64,000 nucleotides of DNA. Origin: Pelobates cultripes. Taxonomy: Eukaryota > Chordata > Amphibia > Anura > Pelobatidae. Shown here one piece after another: positions 36,411 to 49,499 of this stretch. A program made the translations under genes and the position numbers. Each line of letters begins with the position of its first letter. The stretch's first letter is position 1. Location: assembly GCA_933207985.1 (NCBI GenBank), contig OW240918.1, positions 20,033,673 to 20,097,672 of the forward strand, read 5' to 3'. Below the pieces are notes generated by a model. The model saw nothing but the letters and a program-made list of their open reading frames with translations. It made no database searches and was not told where the DNA came from.

Positions 36411-38224
36411 AGTTCAGGTAAAGAAAAAGGAGAATAACATTTTGGAAGGACTCCTTGTTCTCCGGAGCTTATAACTCAAGTGTGACAATGTTGCAACTAA
36501 GCAATCTTTTTACATCGACTGACTCAATTATGTAACAGTTGGTCAAGAGTATTCAGAAGAACATTATAATCGCAAACAAAAATGCATTATGATGGCTGTT
36601 TCCTGGATCTAGAGAAAACAATATAAACTCTTCTGTGTTGTAAAAACAAAACTGCATGTAAAATGAAAAATAAATGGGGCATACTTTATTGATTGAGAGA
36701 GCTAAAATCTCAAAGCACTGCAGTTTTGCATTGGAAGTGCAGGGAAATTCCATGTTCTTACCATTTGAGCTAATTTGTACTGGGACACTGAGCTAAATAA
36801 ATCCCTCAGCCATGCAGCAGGATGCTCCGTTTCCATACATAGAGCACAACCACTGCATCTCTTTACAGCCTGCGATATCGCTCAGCTTTGATCAAAGCAG
36901 CATGTGTATTTCAGTGTAAGATTTTCTGTTGCACAGGGCATGTAATGCATGGGGCCGTGAAGGAAAAAGGACTGGTGAGAGAATAACTGGAGAGCTAGGT
37001 CTGCTTTGGAGCACCATGAGATTGTTGACATCTGCCGAGGTTGGAGAGCTCAGTAAGCAGGAAATGGGGTGTCACTTTGAGTGGTAGTTTACCATTATAC
37101 TGGCATCCTAATGAAGTGTCTGCAGTGTACAGAGCTTCTGGATGGCATCTTAACGCACGGATAAGCAAAAGCACTTTTCTCCTTGTCACTGTCATCCATC
37201 TGCTTGCACCCTACTGCAGCCAATGGGATGGAACCATGCTGCAATGTGCTATAAGCCATTTAGAGTTGCGTGTTGCATAATCAGTACCATCAAGTATGTT
37301 AAAAAATGACTATTACTGCTTATTTCCCTCTGTCTCCGGCACCTGGAGTTTGATACATTAACATTCTACTTTTCTAAGTGCCGATCCCTTATTAATTCTA
37401 TAAGTGTAACGCAAAAATGCTTCTAGAATGAGCTGCACATCAAAATCTGCCTTAAGTAAATCCATCTCGGTATTAAAACGCCGCGTTTGGATAATTTTAG
37501 TTGCTTCGCGCATTTGGTACATTTATGACATTATCAAATTTACTAAGCATGGAAATATTTGACGGAGAGATCATTTGTTGTCACAAATAAAAAGTAAATG
37601 GGTTTACATCTTCAATGCTTTTGTCATATGACATTTACACATTTCATTCCTTACATTTATTGAAATCTTTACCTACTGTTAATTTTATCTTTGTGTTCTT
37701 CCTGCTCTTCACACATTACTTTTATTGATGTACAAAAGAAATATTTATTCAGCATTTGATGGCCCACAATATAAATAATTACTAATTTCTCAGTACAATA
37801 TATTATCTTTAAATTTACTTCTAACACCAACAATAAGGACAAGTTCCCGGAGGCATGATTTTAAAAATATCACATAACTTTTATTTGCTCCATCCCAGTT
37901 GTGTTCCAAAATAAAGAGAAATTATGTAACTCTGTCTAATTTATTCAAGGACCATAACTGAGAGAACATTGACTATGTGTCATAATAATGACCATTAGGA
38001 CCAAGGTTTCCATTTAGAAAAAGTGACTCGTTATTTTGTAGTTCGGCTTCAGCCTGTGCAGCATGTCTGCTTCACTCAGTGACCACTTGCCACAATATAG
38101 TCAGAAAGGATTTTTGCCTGGCTTTCAACATTCCTGAAAAAGTATGGTTCGTTCAGCTACATACATATATCCCTTTTATAAACAAACTTTCCCAGTAGAT
38201 TAGAATAAGGTGTGTTTTCTCTAT
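36411..38224. other. Unique non-coding DNA
   Basis: No supported exon, RNA gene or transposon. Confidence 0.5.
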
Positions 38225-38478
38225 CTCCCATGTTTTAGCATTGGGAGGCTAGTGCTCTATGAGCAGAATTTGATTGAGAACTGATTTTGACTCAGTTCTC
38301 AATGTGAAATCGTCTCTAGTGGCTGTCTGGAAGATAGCCACTAGAGGTGTGCTAACCCTGCAGTGGAAACTTTGCAATTTCTATAACACTGCAATGTTTT
38401 ACGTTGCAGGTTTAAGATTACAGGACCTCTGCACCCAGACCACTTCAAGAAGTCTGGATGCCTTTAGTGGTCCTTTAA
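38225..38478 (-). mobile_element. Partial MITE related to the 27918-28417 copy
   Basis: gtctctagtggctgtc, tagccactagagg, gcaatgttttacgttgc and cagaccacttcaagaag match, inverted, the left half of the MITE at 27.9 kb. Ends near ggtcctttaact. Confidence 0.7.
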
Positions 38479-40074
38479 CTCAGAGAGTCTTTAATGTATG
38501 TGGGCATGTATGTGTGAATTATAAAGACTATCCTTGGGAAATGCTTACTATGTTAACACCACAGCTCCATTATCCCTAAGGCGTGTTCTGAATAGGTCAT
38601 GTCTTAATCAGGAGACTAGACGCCTTTAATTCTGTGTATGTTCGAATAGACTCCAGTCACAAACAGTCATTCATTGATACTAGTGTCAGAGACGCTTTCT
38701 TATGGAACCCTAACAATCCCCAATAATATAACAATTATATAAAGAAACAACTGCTACAATCAAAAACTGCCTGCCAACTGCTGATTTGCTCAGATGGATA
38801 CAGATACTTCTTTAGTCTGATCAAATGTAAACTTTTAAAATGATTTAATATGGTGAAAAATATTTTTAAAATATTGATATATATATTTTTAATATATGAT
38901 TTTTTTTGTTGATATTTTAATATTTTGAAAATATTTTTTTTTTTTATCCAAAAATATTTAATTATTGAAAATCTTATTCAAAATTATTACATTGAGTCGA
39001 TAGTAAGAGAACTGAGTTCCTGGAGGTTCCATATTGCATTAGACCCCTAAATGATAACCAGCACACTTAATTTATAAGCTATCTAGCATTCATACAATGG
39101 CTTGTTCATTTGGCAAAGGTTTTCAAGCTTTAGGTCACTTTGTTAAATGCATTAATCCTTTTTACATTTTTTATGGTAGTTTTGTTTTTGCATTAACCTG
39201 TGTTGTTGTTTTTTTTTAAATTGTAACGTTCCTTCTATAGCATTTTTATGTTGATGTTACATCAAGTATGTTAACTTGGCATATCTTGTGGACAAATAAC
39301 ACAGGGCACATTCTAAAAAAGTAAGGAATTAATAATTCTGGAAGAAAAAGCAAAGGTCAACTGGCCATACCTTGCAGAATAATAAAAGACTGTCAGGATT
39401 AAGATATATTTCACTTCCCTTCAAATGTGTGTTAGTGGAGATAAACCTTAGTTTCCTGTTGTAAAACACAGTGTTTTGTTGTCCACATCGTTATCCTTGT
39501 TCAGTAAACGATTAGAGTACGTTTTGTAAGGATGAAGGAAGTCACCTTTATAAACACATTGTAGGACCTTCAGGTTAGTTTGGCTTTTGTTATGTTTTTT
39601 TCCCATCTCAACAAAGTAGTTTTAGCAGAACTGAACACGTCATTATACTATGACATTTTAAGTTGATTTGGGATTTTTTTTTCTCAAGTTGTTTAACCTC
39701 AGCTCCCCATAGGCCTATTAAAATATGAGATTATTTTGTGAATTCACTCCTGCATTAAAGGTGCCACTAATTATATATGCTTTTGATAATTTTATAGCTT
39801 CTTTTATAAAGTTGTTTTTACAACTCAGCGACATGTATAGAATATGGCACAGCCTCTCTTAAAAGGGACATTCCAGAATCCTAAAGCACTTTAGCTTGCT
39901 CAAAAGCTTAATGTGTAAAGAGTGTGTTCTATTTTTTTCATTTTGGAAAAAGTGCACATATCGATAGAAATTTACACTTTCATAAATTTCCCTTATTACA
40001 TCCCCTGACAGTCAAACAGACAACAGATCCTGTTGCTTCCTAATTGTTTAGGTCAGTAGAGCTAAACTCAAGAG
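38479..40074. other. AT-rich non-coding DNA
   Basis: Long A/T tracts around 38820-38990. A MITE-like end (ttaaaagggacattccagaa) lies at about 39858. No exon support. Confidence 0.5.
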
Positions 40075-40600
40075 GCAGCAACTGACCCACAGCACCTGCC
40101 TTGCAAAGACTTCTCTTTGACAGTGCTGGACTGGTCCACCGGGATACCAGGAAATTTCGAGGTGGGCCACCATACCTTGCCTGTGGAAGTGCAATCGTGA
40201 GGTGACCAGCAGGATGGGAACACACTGCACAGCACAGCACTCCCCCTCCTGCCATTCAGTGCATATAGCATGGCCGAGTTGCAGATCGCAGTGAAGGAGT
40301 TTCTGCTCTCCTACCCTGTCTGACAGGAAGTGCTCACAGTGAGCACTGAACTGCTTCCTGTTAAACTGGGTAGAGGGACAGAAGCTCTTTTACCAAGAAG
40401 GTACTGGAGGGACTGTGGGAGAATGAGACATTTGGAGGTGTTGGGGAGGAATGAGTCACATGAAGGGGTTGGAATGAAACACATGGGTGCTGGGGGGGAT
40501 GAGACACATGCAGGGGCTGGGGGATGAGATACATGGAGTGGCTGAGAGGGATAAAACACATGAAAGGGTTGAGAGAGAAATGAGGAGCTTGTGGCAAATA
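40075..40600 (-). mobile_element. Second copy of the 'catgtgtctcattcccc' minisatellite element, inverted
   Basis: On this strand the array reads ggggatgagacacatg with a gctg spacer (about 40425-40570), the reverse complement of the 15.2-15.9 kb array. The neighbouring agtgctcacagtgagcactg and ctgttaaactgggtagaggg also match that locus (cacttcctgtcagactgagt). Only about eight units remain. Confidence 0.75.
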
Positions 40601-40601
40601 A

Positions 40602-41092
40602 GACCTAGCTTAATGAAGTAGTTTTAGTGTATAGATTATACTTCTCAGGTTTCACTGCTCAATTCACTGCCATTTAGGAGTTAAATCACTTTGTTTCTGT
40701 TTATGCAGCCCTTGTCACACCTCCCCTGACTCTTATTGACACAGCCTGCATGAAAAAAAACTGGTTTCACTTTCAATTGTTTATTTACCTTAAACAATTG
40801 TATCTCTTTCTCTGTAAATTGAACTTTAATAATACAGGAGGCTCTTGCAGGGTCTGGTAAGCTATTAACATAGCAGGGCTTAAGAAAGTCTAAATTAAAC
40901 AGAACTTGCAATAAAGGAAGGATAAACTTTAGATGACTTTTTACAGGAAGTATTTAGGAAGGCTGTGCAAGTCACATGCAGGGAGGTGTGACTAGGGTTC
41001 ATAAACAAAGTGATTTAACTCCTAAATGGCAGAGAATTGAGCAGTGAGACTGCAGGGATATGACCTATACATCAAAACTGCTTCATTAAGTT
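40602..41092. mobile_element. Palindromic MITE, near-complete
   Basis: The left arm (gcttaatgaagtagttttag, tcactgctcaattcactgcc, atttaggagttaaatcac) is mirrored by the right arm (gatttaactcctaaatggca, attgagcagtgagactgc, aaaactgcttcattaag). Arms of about 200 bp each. Terminal 'agggacactata' ends are not preserved. Confidence 0.85.
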
Positions 41093-41576
41093 CTTTGTTC
41101 TGCTAATATTTTTATATTAGGTTCAAAAATGCAAGACATGACATCAACTACATCTAGGCTAACACAATCAGGGCTGAGAAGCTCTTTTTCCTTAATCGGG
41201 AAAGTCCCTGCGCAATGTGTCCATTCACAGGAGATGCTTCTGAGAAAACTTTTAAAAAAAACCCAGCTATTATAATCATACAAAAAGGGGTTTATGCGTG
41301 ACATGCACATTTCAAACATGCGGGAGTGCAGCTAACAAAACATCAGTCCACTCTTGAGCATTACAGTGTTTGGGCAGTGGAGTGCCCATTTAAGATATGC
41401 AGTTGCTTCCCCTTCCCATATCAGTGTAAATTCATAACAATGTGTATGTATACATCAAGTTGGCTCCTGTACCAGCTCCTGTAATGAGAAAAAGTAATTT
41501 TCATAAGTAATAAATAGAATGTATCTTAATTGCTGCAAGCTTCTCGAACTGCGTGAACAGTGAAATTCACCTGCTG
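41093..41576. other. Non-coding spacer between MITE and LINE
   Basis: No supported feature. cattacagtgtttgggcagt followed by ggagtgcccatttaag at about 41363-41396 resembles another MITE end. Confidence 0.4.
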
Positions 41577-41816
41577 TTATTATTATTATTATTATTATGA
41601 TATTTATAGAGCGCCGTCAAATTCCGCATCACTTTACAATGGGTGGACAAATAGACATGTAGTTGTAACCAGACACATTGGACACACAGGAACAGAGTGG
41701 TTGAGGGCCCTGCTCAATGAGCTTACATGCTAGAGGGAGTGGGGTAAAATGACACAAAAAGGTAAGGATAGTATTAGACTAGTGACAGTTGCAGAAGAGG
41801 AATCAGTCAGGAGCTA

Positions 41817-43082
41817 TTAACAGTTTAATTGATACGCTTTTATGAAGAAGTGGGTTTTTAACGATTTTTTGAAGGAGTGGAGACTGGGTGAGCATCTAAC
41901 AGAGGAGGGAAGCGAGTTCCACAGGAATGGTGCAGCCCTCGAGAAATCTTGAAGGCGAGCATCAGAGGTGGGAGTACAGACAGAAGATAGACGTAAGTCT
42001 TCAGCAGATCGTAAGGGCCTAGACGGGACATACTTGTGTATAAGGGAGGATAGATAGGTGGGAGCAGCATTATGTAGAGATTTGAAAGCAAGAACCAGAA
42101 TTTTAAATTGAGCTCTATATTTTATAGGAAGCCAATGTAGGGACTGACAGAAGGGTGAGGCATGGGAGGTGCGGGCGGACAGGAAGATGAGCCTTGCCGC
42201 TGCATTCATTATGGACTGTAACGGCGCAAGTTGGGAGCACATAAGACCACAGAGAAGCGGATTACAGTAGTCAAGGCGAGAAAGGACAGTGGAATGGACC
42301 AACACCTTAGTCGCATTTGGCGTTAAGTAGGGGTGGATGCGCGCAATGTTTTTGAGATGGAAATGACAGGATTTGGCGATAGATTGAACATGAGGCTTGA
42401 AGGAGAGGTCGGAGTCAAAGAGAACATCTAGGCAGCGAGCCTGCATGGTGGAGCTGATGGTAGCACCGTTGACTTGGAGGGAGACAGACACAGGAGTAAC
42501 AACACTTGAGGGAGGAAAGATCAGAATTTCAGTTTTGGTCAAGTTTAGTTTAAGGAAGTGGGCAGCCATCCAGTTAGAAACAGCAGAGAGGTAGTCAGAG
42601 ACACTAGTCAAGAGGGATGGGGAGAGATCAGGAGAGGACAGGTAGATATGAGTGTCATCTGCATAGAAATGATATTGGAAGCCAAAGGAGCTAATGAGTT
42701 TACCAAGGGAGGCAGTATAGATGGAGAACAGTAGGGGACCAAGGACTGAACCTTGGGGGACACCAACAGAGAGTAGTTGGGGAGAAGAAGCAGAGCCAGA
42801 GAAAGAAACACTGAAAGAGCGTTGGGAGAGGTAGGAGGAGCACCAGGAGAGAGCAATATCTTGTAGACCGATATTGCGGAAAATGAGAAGAAGCTGTTGA
42901 TGATTAACAGTGTCAAAAGCCGCAGACAGGTCAAGGAGAATTAGGATAGAGTAGTGACCACGAGATTTTGCAGCGAGTAGATCATTGGATACTTTGGTCA
43001 GTGCCATTTCCACAGAGTGCTTAGCGCGGAAACCAGACTGAAGCGGGTGCAGCAGAGAGTTGGACTCGAGGAAGTCTGTCAA
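41817..43082 (-). CDS. L2-like reverse transcriptase, main open fragment (421 codons)
   Basis: Copies LINE RNA into DNA at the nicked target. RT motif A is visible as [13 protein letters not shown] (catalytic Asp near residue 51), motif B as [10 protein letters not shown] (107-116) and motif C as YADD (140-143). The C-terminal part has the L2 features [38 protein letters not shown] and [11 protein letters not shown], and ends at a natural stop. The frame's first codon is TTG in the middle of the domain, not a true start; the same frame continues upstream past a stop to 43364. An intact catalytic core with so few lesions suggests a fairly recent insertion. Plus-strand frames over it are shadows. 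Confidence 0.9.
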   Translation of the reverse strand: MTDFLESNSLLHPLQSGFRAKHSVEMALTKVSNDLLAAKSRGHYSILILLDLSAAFDTVNHQQLLLIFRNIGLQDIALSWCSSYLSQRSFSVSFSGSASSPQLLSVGVPQGSVLGPLLFSIYTASLGKLISSFGFQYHFYADDTHIYLSSPDLSPSLLTSVSDYLSAVSNWMAAHFLKLNLTKTEILIFPPSSVVTPVSVSLQVNGATISSTMQARCLDVLFDSDLSFKPHVQSIAKSCHFHLKNIARIHPYLTPNATKVLVHSTVLSRLDYCNPLLCGLMCSQLAPLQSIMNAAARLIFLSARTSHASPFCQSLHWLPIKYRAQFKILVLAFKSLHNAAPTYLSSLIHKYVPSRPLRSAEDLRLSSVCTPTSDARLQDFSRAAPFLWNSLPSSVRCSPSLHSFKKSLKTHFFIKAYQLNC

Positions 43083-43100
43083 TCCCGCATTCAGAATTTT

Positions 43101-43364
43101 TTAAAGGATCTTGGATACAAAAGGCAGTAGCGAGATAGTGTTGGATGAGGAGTTAGGGTCAAGATTGGGCTTCTTTAGAATTGGGGTTACAGTTGGATGT
43201 TTGAAGGGCAATGGAAAAATACCAGAGGAGAGAGAGAGATTGAGAATTTTACTGAGAGGTGGAAAAAGAGAAGAAGACAGAGTACGGATGAGATGCGAGG
43301 GAATTAGATCTAGGGAGCAGGTGGCGAGGCGGGAGGATTGGAGCTGAGCGAAAACCTCTTCCAA
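43101..43364 (-). pseudogene. Upstream part of the same L2-like RT, cut by a nonsense codon
   Basis: This stretch encodes SRLATCSLDLIPSHLI, LSSGIFPLPFKHPTVTPILK and LPFVSKIL, the N-terminal RT segment that normally precedes the TDFLESN part. It is in the same frame as the 421-codon fragment and is separated only by a TAA at 43101-43103. Further upstream the element is lost near 43500. Confidence 0.85.
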
Positions 43365-43500
43365 TGTAGCGGGTGCGAATGAACATAGAACAGCAGAGGG
43401 AGTGAAGTTAGGGGAAGTATTGTAAGGGGAAGAAGAAAGATGAGAGATCTATTCTCTGATTGTAGAGATCTTGTCAGTGACATGCACATTCACAGCGTCT

Positions 43501-44185
43501 GGTGACTTCTGGTGACTTCTAGTATCGAAGAAGCAGAATTTTAAAAATTTAAATGTGTTATTGTTTGAAAAAATAAATATGAAATATTTTGAGAAATATT
43601 ACATCAGATTTTAAGAATATTTTTTAAAATAGTCCTACTTGAAAATTCCCAGTCTCTTTGTGTGTCTTATTCCAGATTTAGTATCCTCTACCTGGACTCA
43701 CAGGAAGTGCTCACTGAGGGCAATTAACAACTTTCTGTCTGCCTGGTCTGCTCTGCCAAGCTGCAAATGAATGGCAACAGAACAGCACATTGCTGTTCTT
43801 CATCAGTCCTTCTGGACTGGTCTAGCTGACAGCTGCACTGCTGTCATAACTACTGAGTGGACTGGACCAGCGTCACCACCATCCACCACCCTCACCTTAG
43901 AGACAGCTGTGTCACGCTATAATGAAACTGACTGGCAGCTCCCTCTGTTGACACAGAGGGAAGATATCAAAGCACTGCACGGCCCCAGGTTCTGCGTCCC
44001 CATGGGAAATTTCCCAGTATCCGGTGGCCAAGAGCTAAGCCCTGCACCAACAAGCGCATCTCATAGCTGAGAACTTTCTGCTGAGATGAGGCAGGGAGAA
44101 ATTCCTACTAACCCCACCTTACCTTGGGTGGTACACCAGGGCATTTCTGTCCCCTTAGCCACTACAGAGCGCTGTACTAATTAAG
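43501..44185 (+). mobile_element. Third, decayed copy of the minisatellite element family (from about 43640)
   Basis: tgtgtgtcttattccag, cacaggaagtgctcactgag, ggactggtctagctgaca and gggaaatttcccagtatccg match, directly or inverted, the locus at 40.1-40.4 kb. The minisatellite is reduced to about one unit. Positions 43501-43639 are AT-rich filler. Confidence 0.55.
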
Positions 44186-45757
44186 GTCGTGGGAGTGTTA
44201 CTTTAACTGTCTTTATTATTTTTCTTATCTTGTCTTCTTCCATAATAAGAGAATAAACAACTAGGTTTTCATTACCCCTATCTTAAATAAGATTAAATTC
44301 AGAAATTCACATCAATGAACAAAATATCTTTACTACTTTTTCCCTTTTGGGAAATAATTATAAAGCTATCATTAAAGATGCAATTTAAAGTGAAGGACAG
44401 CATTAGATAGATCAGATTGCAGACTGTCTTCCCCCATGCAAAAATATATTTATTTCCATAATATACAGTAAATAATTCAATCTTTGCAAAATGTTCCCAG
44501 CATCAGTAAAATATTACGATATTTCTGGTCTTCATAATGTTTTCTGTGAAAGTATTTTTAATGCAAAAAAAAAAGGGAAAACGCTCATCATAGCAGAAAA
44601 GACAGAGATAGTCTGTTTACAATACTCTATACATGAATAACTTAACTTTATCTACAGGAACATATCTCCTACAAGGTCAAAAACAAGAGTATCTGAAAAA
44701 TATACACAAACATTTATAACCTAAAAAATAATATGTTACTTTATCAACATCATATAGGAGAGCAAAAAGGAAAAAATAAAAGAGTCTCGTAAAATGCTTT
44801 TTTCGTACAAAAAAAAAGCAATAGTAGATAGTAGGGGGAAAAATCATATTACGCATTTTAGTGCATCTCTGCTCAATATTTTCTAAGGACTTAAAAGACC
44901 AAACTGTAAAAAAAGTATGGGATCAGCAGCTTTAGGAAGCTGAATGGTGAAAAGTGAGTGTGTGATTTATAATGAGGAAAGGTATCTACAACACACAATT
45001 TTCTACCTAGCTGCAAATAATAATTCATAGTGATGTCCCTTGAAGATAAAAGACCTTTTGTGTGTAAGGCCTATGTGGTAAAATGATCATGATAAATGCC
45101 AGACTAGAGCAGGTAACGGCTTCACAAACCATTAAGATTAGCTAGGCTTTTTTTCAATGATAACAGTAAGCATGCTGTGATTCTATGTGGCAATAATATC
45201 TCACGGTTGATAAATGCCACAGTCAGTCAGAGGTGTTTATCATCTCTCCTTTAGAAATGCTGACTAAAGTTCTCACATGTTGAATGTTATTTTTCCTTAT
45301 TTCTTTCTTTCTTTTAGCCCTAGAGGAACGACTTATGGCTACAAAATCATGTAAGATGATTCAGTAAACCACTTCTTGATTTAACTTACTAAACTATTTC
45401 AAAACCTTATTGTTCTAAAAAACGTGCTAAAGCTTTTGTCATATTTTTTTTCCCCATGTATGAACAAACAACTCTTTTGGGAATAAACAAAAAGAAAAAA
45501 AAAAGTAGGACTTGACACTTATTTAAGGAAATGTTGCTCAAAAAAATAAACCAGATGAAAATTTTTGAAAATATACAAATTCCAGCACAGATTAGAAGGC
45601 AATTTCTAAAATGTCAGCTGTTTTAGGCTCATTTTGGCTAGCTGCATTTTGCAAGCAGGTTATTGTCTCCAGAATGATCCATTTAGAGAATAGATTCCTT
45701 TGTATTACCATAAATATATCTACTTATATACAAGAAATCATCAAGGTCTGTGTATTA
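44186..45757. other. Non-coding DNA with a splice-like 33-bp segment
   Basis: AT-rich sequence. A 33-bp segment at 45318-45350 has a strong acceptor (ttctttcttttag) and donor (gtaaga), discussed in the findings; it is not called an exon. Confidence 0.45.
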
Positions 45758-46800
45758 AAAGGGCACTATAAGCTCCTGTACTTAATGCAGTAGTTTTGGT
45801 GTGTAGGCCATGCCCCTGCAGTCTAACTACTCAATTATCTGCCTTTTAGGAGTTAAATAACTTTATACAGCCCTAGCCACACCTCCCTGCACGTGATCTA
45901 CACAGTCTGCCTACAGACTTCCTGAAAGAAAGCTCTTATGATTAAACATTTTTTTATTGCACAGTATCTTTTAATAGCCTGTGGGAGCTTCCTGTGTGTG
46001 TGGTTAAGCTTCAATTAACTGAGCATTAAATAAAAATAAAAAAAATAACTTCTAAAGTAAACACACAGATCTTGCAATCTAATTCAAAATGAAACCTTTT
46101 TTTTCATGCAGGCTGTGTGAGTCACAGCAAGCGGAGGTGCGGCTAGAGCGGCATAAACAGAAACAAAAGGGATTTAACTCTTAAATGGCAACAAATTGAG
46201 CAGTGAGACTGCAGGGGCATGATCTAAACACTAAAACTGCTTCATTAACCCCTTAAGGATGGCGGGCGTACTATGCCGTTCTTGCAGACCCGGTCCTAAA
46301 CATTAGTGGGCGGCATAGTATGTCCCCGCCGTCCTATGCACTTACCTGCTCGTCGACAATCCCCTGCCGGTGATCACGATGGGGGGACTTGCCTTGCATC
46401 CCAGGCAGTCCCCCTGCTGCTGATCCGGCCCTCCTGGGACATGTGATCGCGAGGTCCTTGCGAACAGTAAGCAAACAGTATTATGACATTCACAGTTAAT
46501 ATGTCATGCAGAATTTAAAAAAATTTAAAAATGTCTTAATTTCTCACTTTTTTATATTTTATTAATATTAAATTATGTTTCATAGCTAAATATTTGATGT
46601 TAAATGAAAGCCCTATTGCTCCTGAATAAAATTATATATAATAAGTGTGGGTGCACTTAACATGAAAGAGGTGAATTACGGTTGAACAGACATAGTCAGA
46701 TGTTAAGTTTTGTTTACGTTTTATTTTGATCAAAACGTGTACATTTGGCTCAGTCCTTAAGGGGTTAAGCTGAAGTTGTTTTGTTGCTTAGAGTGTCCCT
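45758..46800. mobile_element. Palindromic MITE interrupted by a TTAA element
   Basis: TTA flanks the element at 45755-45757 and 46801-46803. Its ends (aaagggcactataag and cttagagtgtccct) are inverted. The arms match the other palindromic copies (ctcaattatctgccttttag against acaaattgagcagtgagact). Without the inner 516-bp insert it would be about 525 bp, like the 56015-56540 copy. Confidence 0.88.
46249..46764. mobile_element. Nested 516-bp TTAA-flanked element (piggyBac-type MITE)
   Basis: The ends ccccttaagga and tccttaagggg are inverted repeats, directly flanked by TTAA at 46245-46248 and 46765-46768, the target site of piggyBac transposons. It has a GC-rich left part (ggcgggcgtactatgccg) and no transposase frame. 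Class assignment is by target site and terminus only. Confidence 0.85.
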
Positions 46801-46803
46801 TTA

Positions 46804-49493
46804 ACAAATTGGAACAAAAAAGGCTTGGACACAACTGGTACCTTTTCATTGTTGACCTGGGTTGTAGCTGATGTGTTCAATAAATGACAATTGTACAAAC
46901 AAAGCTCCAACTTGGGCAGAAAATAGCAGATAAAGTTTGGTAGGATTATAACTCAAATGAAATAAGTTGACAGTGAATAATGGGTTTCTCCATGTACTCA
47001 GTAAATAAAATTCACCTGTACATAGCAGCTGGAGGAGCCATTTATATTGACCTCAACAGCTGAGAATTTCACCAAATATACATACCAAACGTAATAGTAT
47101 CTGAGTTAAATGTAGTAAGTACACTGACATATTTCATATTTCGAATGACATCACAAAATCCTGTGGTTGAGGGAATTGACATATAAGTTATTATATGCTT
47201 TTACTCTGGTCCCAGGTTATCGTGGTGTATAAACCTGTATAAACGCAGGTTAACTTTTCAGACAATGTCAATGTCCGGGCAATATAAAAAGTACTTTCAC
47301 AGGGATATTTGTGGTTCTTATGTGAACAGATAATTAAAGGGTCTCCAATACGTACATTTAATATACTAACAAGGTAAATGTTTCAAATACTTTCCTGGAG
47401 TTTGCTCTAGCTACAGGAGGAGAACCCTGACGCGTGAGCTCCTCATTGCTGACTTCATGGCATTGGCCATCGTTATATTTAAAAAGACTCGTTAGATTTT
47501 CTGGTGATAATTATGTTGGGCAGGGCACACTGAATTTCAGCCATATGGAGGTTCTTCTTGGCAGAATATTTCTACTGAAAACACAATTTGGAAACAAATC
47601 CAACGAATCAAAATGGAGATAAAATTGGCCAATCAGTGTACTGCAAAATATATACATAATATAATATTACATTGTGATTTAGTGTTTTTGTTCTCTATAT
47701 TTCACCTTCTAATACTTTCCTAAATGACTCACACAATACTCTAGATAAATTAAAGGAAGAGTGAAAGGACCACCAAGAGTGAAAGGACCACCATCAGAAG
47801 AGAATACGTTGAGAAACAATAGATATAGAGAGAAGTCTTGCGTTTGTTGGTGACAACTGGAAAGATCAGACCTACTCACATCCACACAAAATGCATAGTA
47901 GAGAAGTAAATAGTGCTGCGCAATCATGGGACCACAATCGGTATTCAAGACAAATTACATTTTATCGACATTTACTAATTTGCAACTCAATTGAGCTGGA
48001 ATGGTAACCACTGAGGTTTCTCATCAGACAAAGATGTACCCCTATACACCCACCTACTTCACACTATAAAAACATTTTATATTTATTTTCAAAGAGCCAA
48101 GTTTCATAGTTACATCCACATTAACATATGTTATACACTGTCATAATATGTATTTTACATTATGTGTACATTGGTGAACATAAAGTCATTGAACAGTGAC
48201 TCGAGGCCAGATTTGTATCGATATATAACAGTATAAGGAAACAGATGAGTTTTAGACAGGTAACTATTTCACATTATGCCAGTACGCCAGTATAAAACAT
48301 AGAAATTAGAGAAAAGAGAAGAAATTGTAGGGGGGGTATACCATGAGAGGGGTGTATGGAGTCTCACAATCCTTTGTAATTTTCCAGTTTCTGCCATGTT
48401 TTATCAATGGAAGCCATAGACTGACGAACCGAAGCAGTCAGCGTATCCACTATGAAATAATTTTAGTGAGACCCTCCTTGTTTTGTTTTCTCTCATGTAA
48501 TTGTTTTCTTTGTCTAATTATTGTTTAACACTACTGAGTATGTTTGAACCTCATGTTTCATCATGTTATTTAGCCCCATAAAAATAACCTGACAACGAAA
48601 ACAAAAGATATTATTTATACTATTCGCGCTGTTTAAAAAAGGTTTGACATGTCTGCATAAACTTTTTGAGAGCTAACGATACGAACTGTCTATCTTGCAA
48701 AAATGAAAAACTCATTCCTACAACACTTATAGAGTTAAACCATATGTTTACACCAGATGAATTTTTTAGATTCATAATGGGATTTTGAAAAGGTATACCC
48801 CTATGCGTAAAATCTTTTGCCAGAGGGGTGATTTTACAGCACATTAAAAAAATGTTATCAGATTTATAAAGTCATTGTCACATGCAGATCCTGGCACACT
48901 CCAAGCACAGTGGGCTGTTGGAGTCATGATTTATTTTAGTTATCATGCCAACATCGAAGGTGTCTTGTTTAATGGTTAAATGGCATTGCATCTTGCTGCT
49001 ATAGATCATATCTGACTTAGGTAATAATTAAAGTGGCGTGTATTGTGAAATTCTGACAATCTGTGTATGCTGAGTATGGTAAAATATATGTGCAAGGACA
49101 TCTGAAGAACAAACTCCAGAAATTGATGTTTCTTCTGTTTTGGGAGTACAGCTTAATTGCTACTCTTAATGTCCTATTAAGTGACTGAGTAAATTCCAAC
49201 TGTGAGCATGTGATAAATCATTCTACGTTCTGCAAGTGGGACTTCTTATGTACAGTACAAAACAATCTCAAATTCTGTATTTTTAAACGCCGCAGGTATC
49301 AGTGGTTTAGAACTGAAAGAAAAGTATACACTTTTAGAAAATTTTAAATAGGTAATAGAAGTGTACCCGCCACTGAAACAAAAATGTATAATATAATAAG
49401 AATTTGGGGTAAAAAGTTAGAGTATTATAGAAGCCTTTTTAATAAAAAAGAGTGTTTCTTTTTTCTTTACTTAGAATAATATTATTTATACAA
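46804..49493. other. Non-coding DNA with small fragments
   Basis: At 47605-47705 the run ggccaatcagtgtactgcaa and aatataatatta recalls the 'gacttgtgca' repeat. An 18-bp unit agagtgaaaggaccacca is duplicated at about 47757-47793. The rest is AT-rich and unremarkable. Confidence 0.45.
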
Positions 49494-49499
49494 CTGTCA

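Larger units (their letters stand above)
41578..43500 (-). mobile_element. L2-like LINE, 5'-truncated, best copy in the window
   Basis: Minus-strand element ending in an (ATT)n tail at 41577-41598 and the L2-type terminus (aaagtgatgcggaatttgac on the element strand). It contains most of the reverse transcriptase, interrupted by one stop, and the typical region before the tail (cattgagcagggccc). The endonuclease domain is absent. Its 3' end is shared with the copies at 4420, 5400-6862, 14755 and 49500. Confidence 0.92.
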
